Assembly (NCBI GenBank): GCA_963576735.1
Contig: OY755198.1
Span: 1,240,001-1,304,000, forward strand
DNA from: Bedellia somnulentella
Taxonomy: Eukaryota > Arthropoda > Insecta > Lepidoptera > Bedelliidae
Length of the DNA: 64,000 nucleotides
Direction: 5' to 3'
In this document: positions 37,201 to 41,252 of the stretch, in pieces
How positions within the stretch are numbered: the first letter of the stretch is position 1
Layout of the letters: each line of letters starts with the position of its first letter
Made by a program: the position numbers and the translations under genes
The notes under the pieces: model-generated
Databases searched by the model: none
Told to the model about the DNA's origin: nothing
What the model saw: only the letters and a program-made list of their open reading frames with translations

Positions 37201-40200
37201 AAAAACCACTTAAAAGGCCCAAAACCCTAAGCAGTCTCGTATGACACCAAGAAAAGGTTTATTGCTATTTTAAACCGACATTAAACTTTTTTTTAAATTT
37301 ATAATGGACTAATGCAACACTTCTTACCTATCTGTGTAAAATCTTCTTTCTTCATCTTCTGTAGGGACAATGGTTCGTCGTCGGAATCGTCAAAGTCCAC
37401 CTCTTCAGTCTTCACTTCCATTTCATACGGTGAGTCTGCCTACCGTTTGGAAAGACGGAATGATAAGAAAAAATCTCTCAAGATAAATAAACAAACATAC
37501 ATACACTCACGGCTATAAATCCCTAGAAGGGGTAGCCAGAACTAAGGTATTAGAAATCCTCAGCCACGTTTGGAAAATTGAGTGGGGAAAAGATGGTAAA
37601 ATAAAGGTTGTTGGTGATGGGTCTCCAACCGCATCGCCCAAAAATCCCTTAAAAGCCCCAATACCGTTAGACGCCTCGTACACCCACCGGAAGAAATGGG
37701 GTAGTGCTATTCTAAGCCGACACTACACAGCAAAGATAAATAAAGTCACGGCTAAATCCCTAGACGGGGAAGCCAGAGTTTTACAACAAAAAAAAATGCT
37801 ACTTTAGGAAGTTGTGGGAGGAAAAGGTTGTAAAATAAAGGTGTTGCAGGTGGTTGGTCTCCAACCGCATCGCCCAAAAATCGATGGCCAATAGCCTAAA
37901 TACCCTTAGCCGCCCCTTACGATCACTCACGGGAAGAAATGGGGTAGTGCTATTCTAAACCGACGCTATACTGCTTGATTTATTTTTTGTAATACAAACT
38001 ACCATGCTTCTGAGGGCAAGTTCAACTTGGTCAGCGTGATGGTCTATAGCCTAATCACCTAATATTAGGCCCATAGGGGTAACATATTGATGTGAGGTGA
38101 ACAAATCTTCAAAGGTAGCTAAAGTTTTTCACAAACATGGAAAGAAAATGACCTTGAGAGCTCTGTGGGAACATTATCTCTTCTCATGCAAGGGACTTCA
38201 GTTCATGAATGAATCATGAATCAGACTCCAATGGTTTTTCTTAAGTTGTAAGTTAATTTATCATAGAGCTTAAGGGTGAGGGAAACATTCTGAGGAAACC
38301 CACATGGCTATATCATGTAACAGTGTATTAGTAGAACATGACGATAGGCCTAGCACGTTTCATGTTAGCACACTGTCCAAACAAAATCTAGATTACTCTG
38401 AACATCAGGTGACAAGAACATCATGTGATCTATTAGAAATTCAGCCACCTCTCACGTTATGTGATTGGTTTTTTGTGATGGACAATTTATTTTTATTATG
38501 TCAAACAAGCGTTTGGTTTTGTCGCATAGAAAATCTTTTATAAAGTGAAAACATGTTAATAAACTGAAATTGTACAAACCATGTTTTGAAAAAATGAAAA
38601 AATGTGAGTGTAAAGAGTTTCTTTGTTGCTTCTTCTCTTTACGAACACCATCCGAAGCAACGGACTAATGATAAATTTAAAAACATTTGACGTTCAAAAA
38701 ATGTTAGTTTTTAACTTAATTTTGAAGAATAAACTTTTTGACTTTTTTTTTTTTTTTTGACTTTTTGACCTCTTTGGGGATAATAAGGTGTGAATGTTGA
38801 CTTCAGAGAAACTTTTACCTTAGGTATATCATCCACATATATTTCTGTCTGCGGATATTCTTCTTTAAATCCTTCCTCATCTTCGTTAGGCATATAACTT
38901 TCATTATTTGTGCGACTCAGTTTTAACTTGCTTAGTGAGTGGTCTGGGTATAAACTTGTAAACTGGAAATAAAACAAATAGAGTTATAAAAAAATGTTCT
39001 GTCTTGAATAAGTATGTGTGTGCTATTTCATATTACTGTTTATGATTTAATCATCATTAACCTATAGATGTCTACTGCTGGACATAGGCCTCCCCCAAAT
39101 ATCTCCACAACAACCGATCCTGTGCTGCCCTCATCCATTGGCTTCTTACGAACTTGATCAAGCCGTCAGTCCACCGCGTGGTATCCTACCCACATACATT
39201 TCAAGCCCAAACGGCTGTCGATTCTGGTGCAATATGCCCTGCCCATTTATTTTTCAATGATTTTAGTCTGACAAATTAAATTATTTCCTTATATATGTTA
39301 TGTTTAAACTATACTGTAATACTTCTAAGCCTGGGGAGTTAGCTTAAATAAACAATTACCTATTTCTCCTAATGAAAGTCCTAAGAGGGCACTAAGGGTA
39401 TTGGGGATTTTTAAGTGTTTGTTAAGTGCTGTGACGGGATTTTTTTTGAAATTTCATTTTATTTTATCAATCTTTTCTCCATTGAAATTCTAAAAGGGTG
39501 AGGGTAAGGAATTTTTGCTGCCCTGGCTCTGGCCCATGGGTAACTGTAAAAAACCAGAGCTTGAGAGATTGAAGAGATGATAGTAAAAATAATACAACAT
39601 TGATTAAGGGTCTCCAGCCATATTGCCCAATAGTCATTTAAAAGGTCCTATACCCAAGTTGCCTCCACTACCTCAAAGAGAAATGAGTTAATATTATTCT
39701 AAGCTGACACTACACAGCTAATAAATAGATATAAATATTCCTTACCTTACAGTTGTTTATCTGCTCAACAGCCAATGCAACTTGGCATTTGAAACTGATG
39801 AATTTCTTCACTAACCTCATGCATTCCCAACACAATGGCACACTTTCATATACCTGCAAAAGACATAAAGAAAATTGCATTAATATATATTAATGTTATA
39901 TATTTTTTTCTTGGACATGCTAATCTTTAGCAATAGTGGTTTGTTTAAAAAAATACTTCAGGTCAAAATAGCCCACTGAATGAAAAGAGCTATGCTAATG
40001 CTAATTGCTAAAACTTGAAATATAGTAGATGGCCCAATGTATTCTTTTTGTTTAATGTGAAAAAGCAATGGTAATAAAATAAGTTCAGCTAGCATTGTGT
40101 AGAGAAGATTTTTCTAATTTATTCTTTAACCGAGTTAAAACTATTGGGACGTTTATTTAATTTCTCTTACACCCACAGAAAGGTATGTTTTCTAATACTG

Positions 40201-40438
40201 CAGTGTAGTAATTTTAACAGAATCATGAGTTCATCAGTTGTGGATATGTATGACCTCCTCTATCGTGAAAGTTGTTGCAAATATGTAGAAACTGAAAGTT
40301 CTATATTTTTTGTACAAAACTCACTTGAACCTCATAAGTTTCCACAAAAACTTTTTGTAAGTTATCATCTAACACTGTCACCCTCCTATCCTGGCTCAAG
40401 CAGCCGAAGCATATGTTTGAGAGTAACTTAGGTGCCAT
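13227..40438 (-). CDS. ZAD-C2H2 zinc-finger protein, 13 exons
   Basis: Minus-strand gene joined from 13 phased exons: 40438-40325, 39853-39746, 38962-38819, 37439-37328, 36361-36219, 31529-31401, 30051-29963, 27569-27462, 22155-22035, 17771-17689, 16115-15998, 15181-15047 and 13286-13227. Together they give 1464 bases, 487 residues and a stop. All junctions are GT-AG and no stop is crossed. Exons 1-2 form a ZAD domain (Cys-x2-Cys in ICFGCLS, second pair in LCWECMRLVKKF); ZADs dimerise in arthropod zinc-finger proteins. Exons 3-5 are an acidic, probably disordered linker. Exons 6-12 carry eight C2H2-like fingers, three of them split by introns. The likely role is a nuclear DNA-binding transcription factor; the target is unknown. 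The start ATG has A at -3 and G at +4. Introns hold most of the window's transposons. Confidence 0.85.
13310..13410 (+). repeat. LINE 3' fragment
   Basis: AAGAGGTTTGTCAGGACAGT through CAATGGGAACTAACGG and GTGAGTATATATATGTATG. Lies in the last intron of the ZAD gene. Confidence 0.75.
13412..13672 (+). repeat. LINE 3' fragment split by a SINE B piece
   Basis: LINE sequence (GAATTTGGACCAAATAGAGC, GTGCTCAAAAAG) resumes at about 13578 (AATGAATAACAGAGCATGTA). A minus-strand SINE B piece lies between. Confidence 0.7.
13457..13577 (-). repeat. SINE B copy, partial (B' subfamily)
   Basis: AACGTCCACGCCGTTTATCC, CCTCTGCCAACC complement, then the B' specific CACATGGCAGCGCCATCTAG. Inserted in a LINE fragment. 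Confidence 0.75.
13780..13850 (-). repeat. SINE A copy, 3' part (left of MITE)
   Basis: CTATAAATCC and TTTCTCAGCCACTTATG remain; the copy appears to resume at about 14135. Confidence 0.5.
13854..14102. mobile_element. MITE with ACGTGACAACG inverted ends
   Basis: Left end GGGTGTTTTTGACGTGACAA and right end TTGTCACGTAAAACTTTCGC (then CC) are imperfect inverted repeats sharing ACGTGACAACG. About 249 bp, noncoding, and apparently inserted in a SINE A copy. Superfamily not assigned. Confidence 0.6.
14135..14260 (-). repeat. SINE A copy, 5' part (right of MITE)
   Basis: GGGTTTCCAACCACATCGCC through TAGAAATGGGGTATTGCTAT to TAAGCCTATACAGCC. Confidence 0.65.
14335..14425 (-). pseudogene. Decayed duplicate of ZAD-ZnF exon 12
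   Basis: On the minus strand a VCALCPSSFTYEAALYNH finger and the HNSQK end with donor GTAAATAT closely copy exon 12 (15047-15181). There is no AG acceptor upstream and the first half of the exon is missing. It lies between exons 12 and 13. Confidence 0.65.
14537..14899 (+). repeat. SINE B copy, full length
   Basis: tRNA-like head with box A TAGCCCAGTGGG and box B GTTCAAATCC. It is followed by the TCTTTTCTAAAGACATATGT body and a GTTATGTTATGTTATG tail. The best reference copy of the family in this window. Confidence 0.92.
15047..15181 (-). CDS. ZAD-ZnF gene exon 12
   Basis: Acceptor TATTTCAG, donor GTAAAT; 45 codons. Completes finger 7 (GHLRSH) and encodes finger 8, CSLCPSSFTYEAALYNHQ then RLRH. 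Confidence 0.8.
15350..15490 (-). repeat. SINE A copy, 3' part
   Basis: ACATACATACATATACTCAC through GATGGGTCTCCAACCG, then broken. Confidence 0.8.
15491..15550 (-). repeat. Possible Helitron 5' end fragment
   Basis: On the minus strand it reads TCTATATATATAAAACGC, resembling the start of the Helitron at 20611. Only one end is present. Confidence 0.3.
15553..15668 (-). repeat. SINE A copy, 5' part
   Basis: GGTGATGGGTCTCCAACCAC to CAAACTCACACTACACA; diverged. Confidence 0.7.
15677..15887. repeat. SINE C palindromic pair
   Basis: Arms of about 70 bases are mirror images (TTTTTGTTCATGAAAACCTC on the left, GAGGTTTTCATGAACAAAAA on the right). Between them is half of a tRNA-like head with box B GGGTTCGAATCCCGCC. 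Could fold into a long hairpin. Confidence 0.82.
15888..15968 (-). repeat. SINE A2 fragment
   Basis: AGCCCCAATACCGTTAGTTG and CACCCGTGGGTAGAAAGGGG to CCGGCACTACACG; subfamily A2 head. Confidence 0.75.
15998..16115 (-). CDS. ZAD-ZnF gene exon 11
   Basis: Acceptor TATATTTAG, donor GTAAGT. Encodes finger 6, CGYCGKRFAKSHRLSEHE then NAIH, and the first half of finger 7, CPVENCDF. Confidence 0.85.
16138..16395 (+). repeat. Interspersed repeat, LINE-tail-like
   Basis: Starts CTAGCTGACCCGACAGACTT, includes CGGGATAAAAGTATCCTATG and CCAAATTTCATTCG, and ends ATAATATTAATAGGAT. A related copy lies at 54235-54480. Such sequences are common insect retroelement 3' ends (from memory). Confidence 0.5.
16518..16775. 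repeat. Foldback repeat with long inverted arms
   Basis: Left arm AACAACTATTGATTTTCGG and CGACGTTTCGAAAACTTTTC; right arm is its diverged complement ending AAAGTCAATAGTTGTT. A second copy is at 29344-29712. Confidence 0.7.
16858..17103 (+). repeat. SINE A2 copy, full length
   Basis: Subfamily A2: GTGTAGTGCCGGCTTAGAAT, GTCGCTACCCCTTTCTACCC, ACGGGTGTCGTAAGAGGCGA. Ends GTGAGTATATGTATGTATGT. Confidence 0.9.
17251..17605 (+). repeat. SINE B copy, full length
   Basis: tRNA-like head with box B GTTCAAATCC, standard body, ending GCGTGAACGTTTATGTTATA. Confidence 0.9.
17689..17771 (-). CDS. ZAD-ZnF gene exon 10
   Basis: Acceptor ATTTCCAG, donor GTAAGT. Completes finger 5: CVE from exon 9, then CDLTFKTRSSYYGHMTYNL and KH. 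The gap between the two His (6 residues) is wider than usual. Confidence 0.78.
17900..17932 (-). repeat. LINE 3' end stub fused to SINE A
   Basis: CATATACCCACGCCATTATT TCCC is the minus-strand LINE terminus. It passes directly into plus-strand SINE A sequence at 17933. Confidence 0.5.
17933..18160 (+). repeat. SINE A copy, head truncated
   Basis: Starts at CACTACCCCATTTCTTCCGG and runs to GTGAGTATATGTATGTATGT, then abuts a minus-strand LINE piece. Confidence 0.85.
18161..18215 (-). repeat. LINE 3' end fragment
   Basis: TTTCCCATTGGGGTACACAG and GATCCTGGCAAGCCTCT are the minus-strand LINE terminus. Confidence 0.6.
18256..18322 (+). repeat. SINE B 3' fragment
   Basis: GGTGACATGATGTTCAGAAG to GGTATATACGGCGTGAA. 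Confidence 0.6.
18335..18531 (-). repeat. SINE A copy (left of long-TIR element)
   Basis: ACATACATACATATACTCAC to GTCGCCTCTTACGTA. It resumes at 21512 with CACCCACCGG, so the 18532-21511 element interrupted it. Confidence 0.9.
19358..19440 (-). repeat. tRNA-like SINE head
   Basis: Minus strand: box A-like TGGCCTAGCGGTTTAG and box B-like GGTTCAAATCC at tRNA spacing. No full cloverleaf could be drawn, so it is called a SINE head rather than a tRNA gene. Confidence 0.45.
19532..19614. repeat. Near-perfect 83-bp palindrome
   Basis: Left arm TACAGATCCACAATCTTTTC and TTGGCCGGCGGCGACT; the right arm is its complement with one extra A. The loop is AGGTAGGTAGGT-like. Foldback element or tiny MITE. 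Confidence 0.75.
19969..20440. mobile_element. MITE, second copy, left end lost
   Basis: Aligns with 4460-4930 over its length, including GATAGTAAACACGAAAATAA, and keeps the right end ACTTTGCATACCGAATT. Confidence 0.75.
20611..20788 (+). mobile_element. Short non-autonomous Helitron (Lep1-like)
   Basis: Begins TCTATATATATAAAAG after an A and ends CTAG before a T. A small hairpin CGCAC-ATCC-GTGCG lies just before the end. TC start, CTRR end, 3' hairpin and A/T insertion are the Helitron hallmarks. Resemblance to the lepidopteran Lep1 family is from memory. 178 bp, noncoding. Confidence 0.7.
20830..21098. repeat. SINE C palindromic pair with near-complete tRNA-like head
   Basis: Two SINE C units in opposite orientation meet head to head. 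The left unit (minus strand) contains a 73-base tRNA-like segment (20873-20945); the right one keeps GGGGGCGTATACCCGAAGGT and a damaged box B. Both tails carry TTTCTTTC and ATAACATCTTTTATTTAT. Confidence 0.8.
20873..20945 (-). tRNA. tRNA-like SINE C head (pseudo-tRNA)
   Basis: The minus strand forms a 7-bp acceptor stem (GACACTG with CAGTGTC), a D arm GCTC..GAGC and a T arm GCGGG-TTCAAAC-CCCGC. The anticodon arm pairs only as CGGG-CCCG around an 8-base loop, so no anticodon can be read. I take it as a tRNA-derived SINE head, not a functional tRNA gene. Confidence 0.45.
21512..21566 (-). repeat. SINE A copy (right of long-TIR element)
   Basis: CACCCACCGGAAGAAATGGG to AAACTACACAGCA, the 5' remainder of the copy at 18335. 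Confidence 0.85.
21599..21678 (-). pseudogene. Decayed duplicate of ZAD-ZnF exon 9
   Basis: Minus strand: same donor (GAG then GTAGGAT) and same ETHMEPARLYCVE end as exon 9 (22035-22155). A TAA stop replaces a Leu codon after FLFKKA, and the 5' half is lost. It is followed in the gene by no supported exon use. Confidence 0.72.
21776..22018 (+). repeat. SINE A copy, full length
   Basis: GTGTAGTGTCGGCTTAGAAT to GTGAGTATATGTATGTA. Lies between exon 9 and its decayed duplicate. Confidence 0.9.
22035..22155 (-). CDS. ZAD-ZnF gene exon 9
   Basis: Acceptor TTTCTTTCTAG, donor GTAGGA. Completes finger 3 (HLFIH) and a linker RGEKEYS, then finger 4, CPHCAKQFLFKKALQTHLE then TH, and starts finger 5 with CVE. 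Confidence 0.88.
22224..22399 (-). repeat. SINE A copy, degenerate (left of copia insertion)
   Basis: GGTGATGAGTCTCCAACTAT and CACGGGAAGTAATTGGTTAG; continues at 26904 after the copia element. Confidence 0.8.
22400..22591 (+). repeat. Copia left LTR
   Basis: Starts TGTTGAATGTATTAC, ends AAATCCAATA. No difference from the right LTR was found by eye. Confidence 0.92.
22592..22605 (+). promoter_or_regulatory. Copia primer-binding site
   Basis: GGTTACGGGCCCAG directly after the LTR. It complements the anticodon-loop region of initiator tRNA-Met with one mismatch, the half-tRNA priming used by copia-type elements. Confidence 0.75.
22763..26605 (+). CDS. Copia Gag-Pol polyprotein, 1280 aa
   Basis: A single open frame with the Ty1/copia order gag, protease, integrase, reverse transcriptase, RNase H. 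Gag covers about residues 1-200 with a zinc knuckle CYTCNKYGHKSPEC near 206-219. The protease site DSGASSHM is near 251. A GAG-pre-integrase WHQRMGHLN lies near 385, and the integrase core follows with LRTDNG and EQNGTAERMN. Reverse transcriptase has YVDDG near 962, and RNase H has SDADYAND and LDNQSA near 1127 and 1203. All the catalytic motifs I looked for are present and there is no internal stop, so this copy may be competent. Confidence 0.95.
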   Translation: MSSNNQLVLIEKLSGRENYATWRFAMQTYLQHEELWDCVESNSQQVDPKRDTKAKTKIILSIDPANYVHIQEAHTAKEVWDKLSSAFDDSGLTRRVGLLRDLCNTSLSGCQNIEEYVSKIMSTAHKLRNIGFKVDDEWLGTLLLSGLPESYQPMIIAIESSGMKITSDSVKAKLLQDVRLSESDSKAFAVNKKFLKNKKQSKGPRCYTCNKYGHKSPECKAKVKDTQQKASSSSYAAVFVVSSTQNDAWYVDSGASSHMTKHMSLLQNKSTPSIKNIRVADNKVLSVQSSGQVCLDTYNDKGHENKVLFTNVLCVPELATNLLSVSQIIRSGGQVRFDENGCAIMNSKGQVVATASIINNMYRLNVSGAGYACMSDVEEQDIFLWHQRMGHLNFNSLKKMSENTDHVTFSANTENLTCVTCKEGKQTRLPFKSEGNRVKAPLQLVHSDICGPMETKTLGGAKYFLTFLDDYSKKIYVYFLRNKSETLEKFKEFKNEVENQLDTHIKILRTDNGLEYVNKNFSDYLKAAGIIHQTTTPYTPEQNGTAERMNRSLIERAKCMLLNAKLPKQFWADAVHTAAYVINRSPTKSQSFKTPEELWSGNKPNVKHLRIFGCEAMVHLPHEKRKKWDPKAQKMIFIGYCDHSKGYRFIIPKSRKVIKSRDVTFLESTVKRDYVPVELSEKNPMNKNISEENDVTEADDDSSSSNSYDTVCESKSSSESEYAPDIKMDSPPVSNITLRPRKERVDNVKPDDSEENIYLCGHEDILSDIPMTYKEAVNSADKDKWMKSISEELDAHQKNNTWTLIEKPVDAKVIQCKWIFRIKDESTGLRYKSRLCAKGYAQTKGIDYHETYAPTVRYDSIRLLLSVAVQNNLKIVQLDVKTAFLYGELEETIFMTPPEGLRHEDNMVCKLNKSLYGLKQAPRCWNSKFDSVLKKFGFVNSKADQCVYVGQVNKKKCYLCLYVDDGLLFSTDEMALKEITKELKTIFEIKILTKPANFVGMQIEQFSKCIFIHQTKYIEQMLVKFNMNNANSNSVPVDPHMKLHKGDGEADKDIPYREAVGSLMHLAIVSRPDIMFAVSLVSRFLNCHNQTHWNAVKRIFKYLKDTKEYGLCYTQSPQTSEVTGYSDADYANDLDTRRSVTGYVFIKNGAAVTWSSQRQQTVALSTTEAEFMAACAATKETMWIRQFLTDVDEYKQDSMCLLLDNQSAISVIKNINFHKRCKHIEIKYHFIKEKYHQKIIVLKFVSSDYQYADILTKALSKDKFLFLRSKLGMLSYKSLS
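26712..26903 (+). repeat. Copia right LTR
   Basis: Matches the left LTR throughout. A purine-rich GGTAGGG precedes it. Confidence 0.92.
26904..26935 (-). repeat. SINE A copy, remainder right of copia
   Basis: GTTAGAGTGATTCTATCATT ACGACACAGC continues the SINE A head cut at 22399. Confidence 0.75.
27196..27437 (+). repeat. SINE A copy, full length
   Basis: TGTAGTGTCGGCTTAGAATA to CTGTGAGTATAATGTATGTA. Confidence 0.9.
27462..27569 (-). CDS. ZAD-ZnF gene exon 8
   Basis: Acceptor TCTTATTTAG, donor GTGAGT. Encodes a RAHAKIHGKLLR lead and finger 3 up to CHLCEKTFRDPASLRIHL. Confidence 0.87.
27714..28158. mobile_element. MITE with GGCTATTTGAC termini
   Basis: TAGGCTATTTGACAAAG at the left and GTCAAATAGCCTA at the right are inverted repeats, with TA at each edge. 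About 445 bp and noncoding. One end of a second copy lies at 29826-29900. Confidence 0.72.
28279..28455 (-). repeat. SINE A copy, head truncated
   Basis: ATACATACATATACTCACGG to AAAAAGCCCCAATACCC. Confidence 0.87.
28480..28713 (+). repeat. SINE A copy
   Basis: GTGTAGTGTCGACATAGAAT to GTGAGTATATGTATGTATGT; mixed A/A2 features. Confidence 0.87.
28968..29190 (+). repeat. SINE B copy, head missing
   Basis: GTGAGGAAAAACATCGTGAG to GGCGTGAACGTTTGAG. Confidence 0.85.
29344..29712. repeat. Foldback repeat, second copy
   Basis: Left arm AACAACTATTGATTTTCGGA, CGACGTTTCGAAAACTTTTC; the right arm is its complement ending AAATCAATAGTTGTTT. Better conserved than the copy at 16518. Confidence 0.75.
29826..29900 (+). 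repeat. MITE fragment, one end
   Basis: AATAGGCTATTTGACTAAGT and CCCACGGTGTTAATTTGTTT match the left end of the MITE at 27714. Confidence 0.6.
29963..30051 (-). CDS. ZAD-ZnF gene exon 7
   Basis: Acceptor GTAATTTTAG, donor GTAAGA. Finger 2: CNICKIRCKGGKALENHLRR then H. Confidence 0.85.
30096..30465 (-). repeat. SINE B copy, full length
   Basis: CATAACATAAACGTTCACGC to the head TCTACCCACTGGGCTATCAC. Confidence 0.92.
30514..30744 (+). repeat. SINE A copy, full length
   Basis: GTGTAGTGTCGGCTTAGAAT to GTGAGTATATGTATGT. Confidence 0.9.
30878..31073 (+). repeat. SINE B copy, partial
   Basis: TCATGGCTGAGTTGTACTTA to GTGAACGTTTGACTTTGA; head absent, one internal deletion near 31030. Confidence 0.82.
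31077..31312 (-). repeat. SINE A copy
   Basis: ACATACATAAACTCACGGCT to ACACCCACCGGAAGAAATGG, then a short scrambled head. Confidence 0.87.
31401..31529 (-). CDS. ZAD-ZnF gene exon 6
   Basis: Acceptor CTTAAACAG, donor GTGAGT; 43 codons. Finger 1: CFDCLIGFNHRVKLENHMKK then H. Confidence 0.87.
31603..31966 (-). repeat. SINE B' copy, full length
   Basis: AACATAAACGTTCACGCCGT, B'-specific CACATGGCAAGCGCCATCTA, and a tRNA-like head that differs from SINE B (CCCGTCCCAAGATTGGAACT). Confidence 0.9.
32278..32475 (-). repeat. SINE A copy, old
   Basis: CTATAAATCACTAATAGGGG, GGAAGTTGAGTAGGGATAAT, TTTAAACCGACACTACACT; strongly diverged. Confidence 0.65.
32571..32810 (+). repeat. SINE A copy
   Basis: TTGTAGTGTCGGCTTAGAAT to GTGAGTATATATATGTATGT. 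The TIR transposon at 32811 begins exactly at its tail. Confidence 0.9.
32991..33603. repeat. Left subterminal ACAGTCCCCTG array
   Basis: Exact 11-mers at 32991, 33188, 33535 and 33549, one inverted at 33593, and one-mismatch copies at 33378 and 33573. Likely transposase-binding sites (inference). Confidence 0.8.
33727..35340 (+). pseudogene. Decayed transposase-like gene of the 32811-36101 element
   Basis: Pieces in changing frames follow the order of one protein. There is a basic N-terminus (33752 on; MASRKKKLSREE then TAA), and KLKYQKKKEKG with MTPRDH at about 33870-33945. A coiled-coil LEKKLEKYKKRLARFKSKM begins near 34219. A core HFLSDGPVTQYRNKTMFF lies near 34480-34535, followed after a frame change by CNRTADFVVSSGVDIDN. 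FKGTLNVHQVAG is near 34760 and SCFCNCGSCEH near 34866. A C-terminal domain with YRYAAVINGIDDDENDFRF lies near 35110. I propose that the Asp in SDGP is part of a catalytic DDE set; this is untested. Several stops and frameshifts disable it. Confidence 0.7.
35888..35918 (+). repeat. Right subterminal ACAGTCCCCTG pair
   Basis: Exact 11-mers at 35888 and 35908, about 185-215 bases from the right end. Confidence 0.8.
36219..36361 (-). CDS. ZAD-ZnF gene exon 5
   Basis: Acceptor TGTATTTTAG is absent as such; the actual acceptor reads TATTTTAG before ACAAACCG. Donor GTAAGT. Encodes the charged linker PDAATSDDIPQKFEVRNNKK and ends LVYLSWDE. Confidence 0.83.
36367..36617 (-). repeat. SINE A2 copy, full length
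   Basis: ACATACATACATACATATAA to GCGACATTCTAAGCCGGCAC. Begins 6 bases upstream of the exon 5 acceptor on the gene strand. Confidence 0.9.
36655..36745 (-). repeat. LINE 3' end fragment
   Basis: GATACATACATATCATCACG, GGTAGGCAGAGACGAGACTA, TTTTGTACGATCTTGGCAAA; minus-strand terminus of the RTE-like LINE. Confidence 0.65.
36812..36920 (-). repeat. SINE A copy (left of Harbinger-like MITE)
   Basis: AATATACTCACGGCTATAAA to GAAATGATTGTAAAGTAA. Confidence 0.8.
36921..37173. mobile_element. PIF/Harbinger-like foldback MITE
   Basis: 253 bp, nearly all palindromic: arms of about 110 bp start GGGCCGGCGCTGACTGCCGG. TAA is duplicated on both sides, and the SINE A host reads GTAAAATAAAGG when empty, so the 3-bp duplication is real. 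TAA/TWA duplications and GG-starting ends are Harbinger traits. Confidence 0.8.
37174..37290 (-). repeat. SINE A copy (right of Harbinger-like MITE)
   Basis: TAAAGGTTAGATAAAGGTAG, CCCAAAAACCACTTAAAAGG, TTTAAACCGACATTA. Confidence 0.75.
37328..37439 (-). CDS. ZAD-ZnF gene exon 4
   Basis: Acceptor AAACGGTAG, donor GTAAGA; 37 codons plus one base. Acidic linker: MEVKTEEVDFDDSDDEPLSL. An alternative AG four bases later would break the frame. Confidence 0.8.
37493..37731 (-). repeat. SINE A copy, full length
   Basis: ACATACATACACTCACGGCT to CCGACACTACACAGCA. Confidence 0.9.
37740..37975 (-). repeat. SINE A copy, diverged
   Basis: AAGTCACGGCTAAATCCCTA to TTCTAAACCGACGCTATACT. Lies head-to-tail with the previous copy. 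Confidence 0.85.
37985..38220. other. Unassigned repeat-like intron sequence
   Basis: ACCATGCTTCTGAGGGCAAG and GTGATGGTCTATAGCCTAAT resemble old LINE 3' sequence, but I could not confirm a family. Confidence 0.3.
38230..38440 (+). repeat. SINE B copy, old
   Basis: AGTTAATTTATCATAGAGCT, CATTCTGAGGAAACCCACAT, ACGATAGGCCTAGCACG, GAACATCAGGTGACAAGAAC. Confidence 0.7.
38767..38802 (+). repeat. SINE B 3' stub
   Basis: GACCTCTTTGGGGATAATAA GGTGTGAATGTTGACTT, 17 bases beyond the exon 3 donor. Confidence 0.5.
38819..38962 (-). CDS. ZAD-ZnF gene exon 3
   Basis: Acceptor TTATTTCCAG, donor GTAAAA; 48 codons. Acidic linker with NEDEEGFKEEYPQTE. Confidence 0.85.
39057..39240 (-). repeat. LINE 3' end of a second type
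   Basis: The minus strand encodes RWMRAAQDRLLWRYLGEAYV then QQ-stop. The LGEAYVQQ ending is known from RTE- and Dong-like LINE C-termini. A TGATGA-type tail follows. Confidence 0.65.
39355..39545 (+). repeat. SINE A copy, old
   Basis: CTAAGAGGGCACTAAGGGTA, TATCAATCTTTTCTCCATTG, GCCCTGGCTCTGG. Strongly diverged. Confidence 0.55.
39548..39720 (-). repeat. SINE A copy, old
   Basis: GGGTCTCCAGCCATATTGCC to TTCTAAGCTGACACTACACA; forms an inverted pair with the copy at 39355. Confidence 0.65.
39746..39853 (-). CDS. ZAD-ZnF gene exon 2
   Basis: Acceptor TCTTTTGCAG, donor GTAAGG; 36 codons. Second half of the ZAD: the LCWECMRLVKKFISFKCQV pattern with its Cys pair and aromatic/hydrophobic helix. 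Confidence 0.88.
40325..40438 (-). CDS. ZAD-ZnF gene exon 1 (start)
   Basis: ATG at 40438 in good context, then KLLSNICFGCLSQDRRVTVL; donor GTGAGT. The CFGC pair is the first half of the ZAD zinc site. 38 codons, phase 0. Confidence 0.85.
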
Positions 40439-40731
40439 AGTTGTTTAATTTATAAGTTTTGTGCAATAATTATCAACATTGAATTTCTGTGATTTTGATT
40501 TTACTTCACACAGCAAGCACAAATTAGGTATCAATTCAATCAATCAGCTCAGCACAGCAAGCAAAATCTTAAACCAAAACAAAACAATCATAGAGTATAC
40601 AATAGGTATTCGCAAGCAACGGCTGTCTTGCATAGAGTAAAGTTACTGGTAAAGAGAATGACTGGTTTGTCTCGCTAAAATAGAGTCGATAGGGAACAGT
40701 AAGATAACTCCCACCCAAAAAACATTCATTA

Positions 40732-40864
40732 GGCGGATTATGAGTTTCAATTGAAATTACGTTTTCGATCAGAATGATCGAGTGTCTTTTACTCCTGATG
40801 CTTAGGATAGGATAACTTTACTACGGCGTAAAGTAAACTATTCGATAAACTCACAATCCACCTA
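40732..40864. mobile_element. Small MITE-like inverted repeat
   Basis: AGGCGGATTATGAGTTT at the left and AAACTCACAATCCACCT at the right pair at 15 of 17 positions. 133 bp, upstream of the ZAD gene. Confidence 0.5.
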
Positions 40865-40889
40865 CAGGTTTTAGATGCCTATACGCTAG

Positions 40890-41252
40890 ATACATAAACG
40901 TTCACGCCGTTTATCCCCGAAGGGGTTGGCAGAGGTACCAATACTCCTGAACTCACATGGCAAGCGCCATCTAGTTTCCAGAGAATGAACCCACGTTTTG
41001 CTTAGACAGTGTACTCACGTGATAGGGGGCAGGCCTATCGCCGTTTTGTACGAATACACTGTCACATGACTAAGTACAACTCAGCCATGTGGGTTTCCTC
41101 ACGATGTTTTCCCTCACCGTTAGCAACCATGATAAATTAACCACACATATGACTTTAGAAAAGACAAATTGGTGTAGGCCTGTCCCAGGATTGGAACTTA
41201 CGCCCTTCTGTTTTTCGGGCGGGTGTTCTACCCACTGGACTATCATGTCATA
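40890..41252 (-). repeat. SINE B' copy, full length
   Basis: ACATAAACGTTCACGCCGTT, CATGGCAAGCGCCATCTAGT, and a tRNA-like head TCCCAGGATTGGAACTTACG to CCACTGGACTATCATG. Confidence 0.9.
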
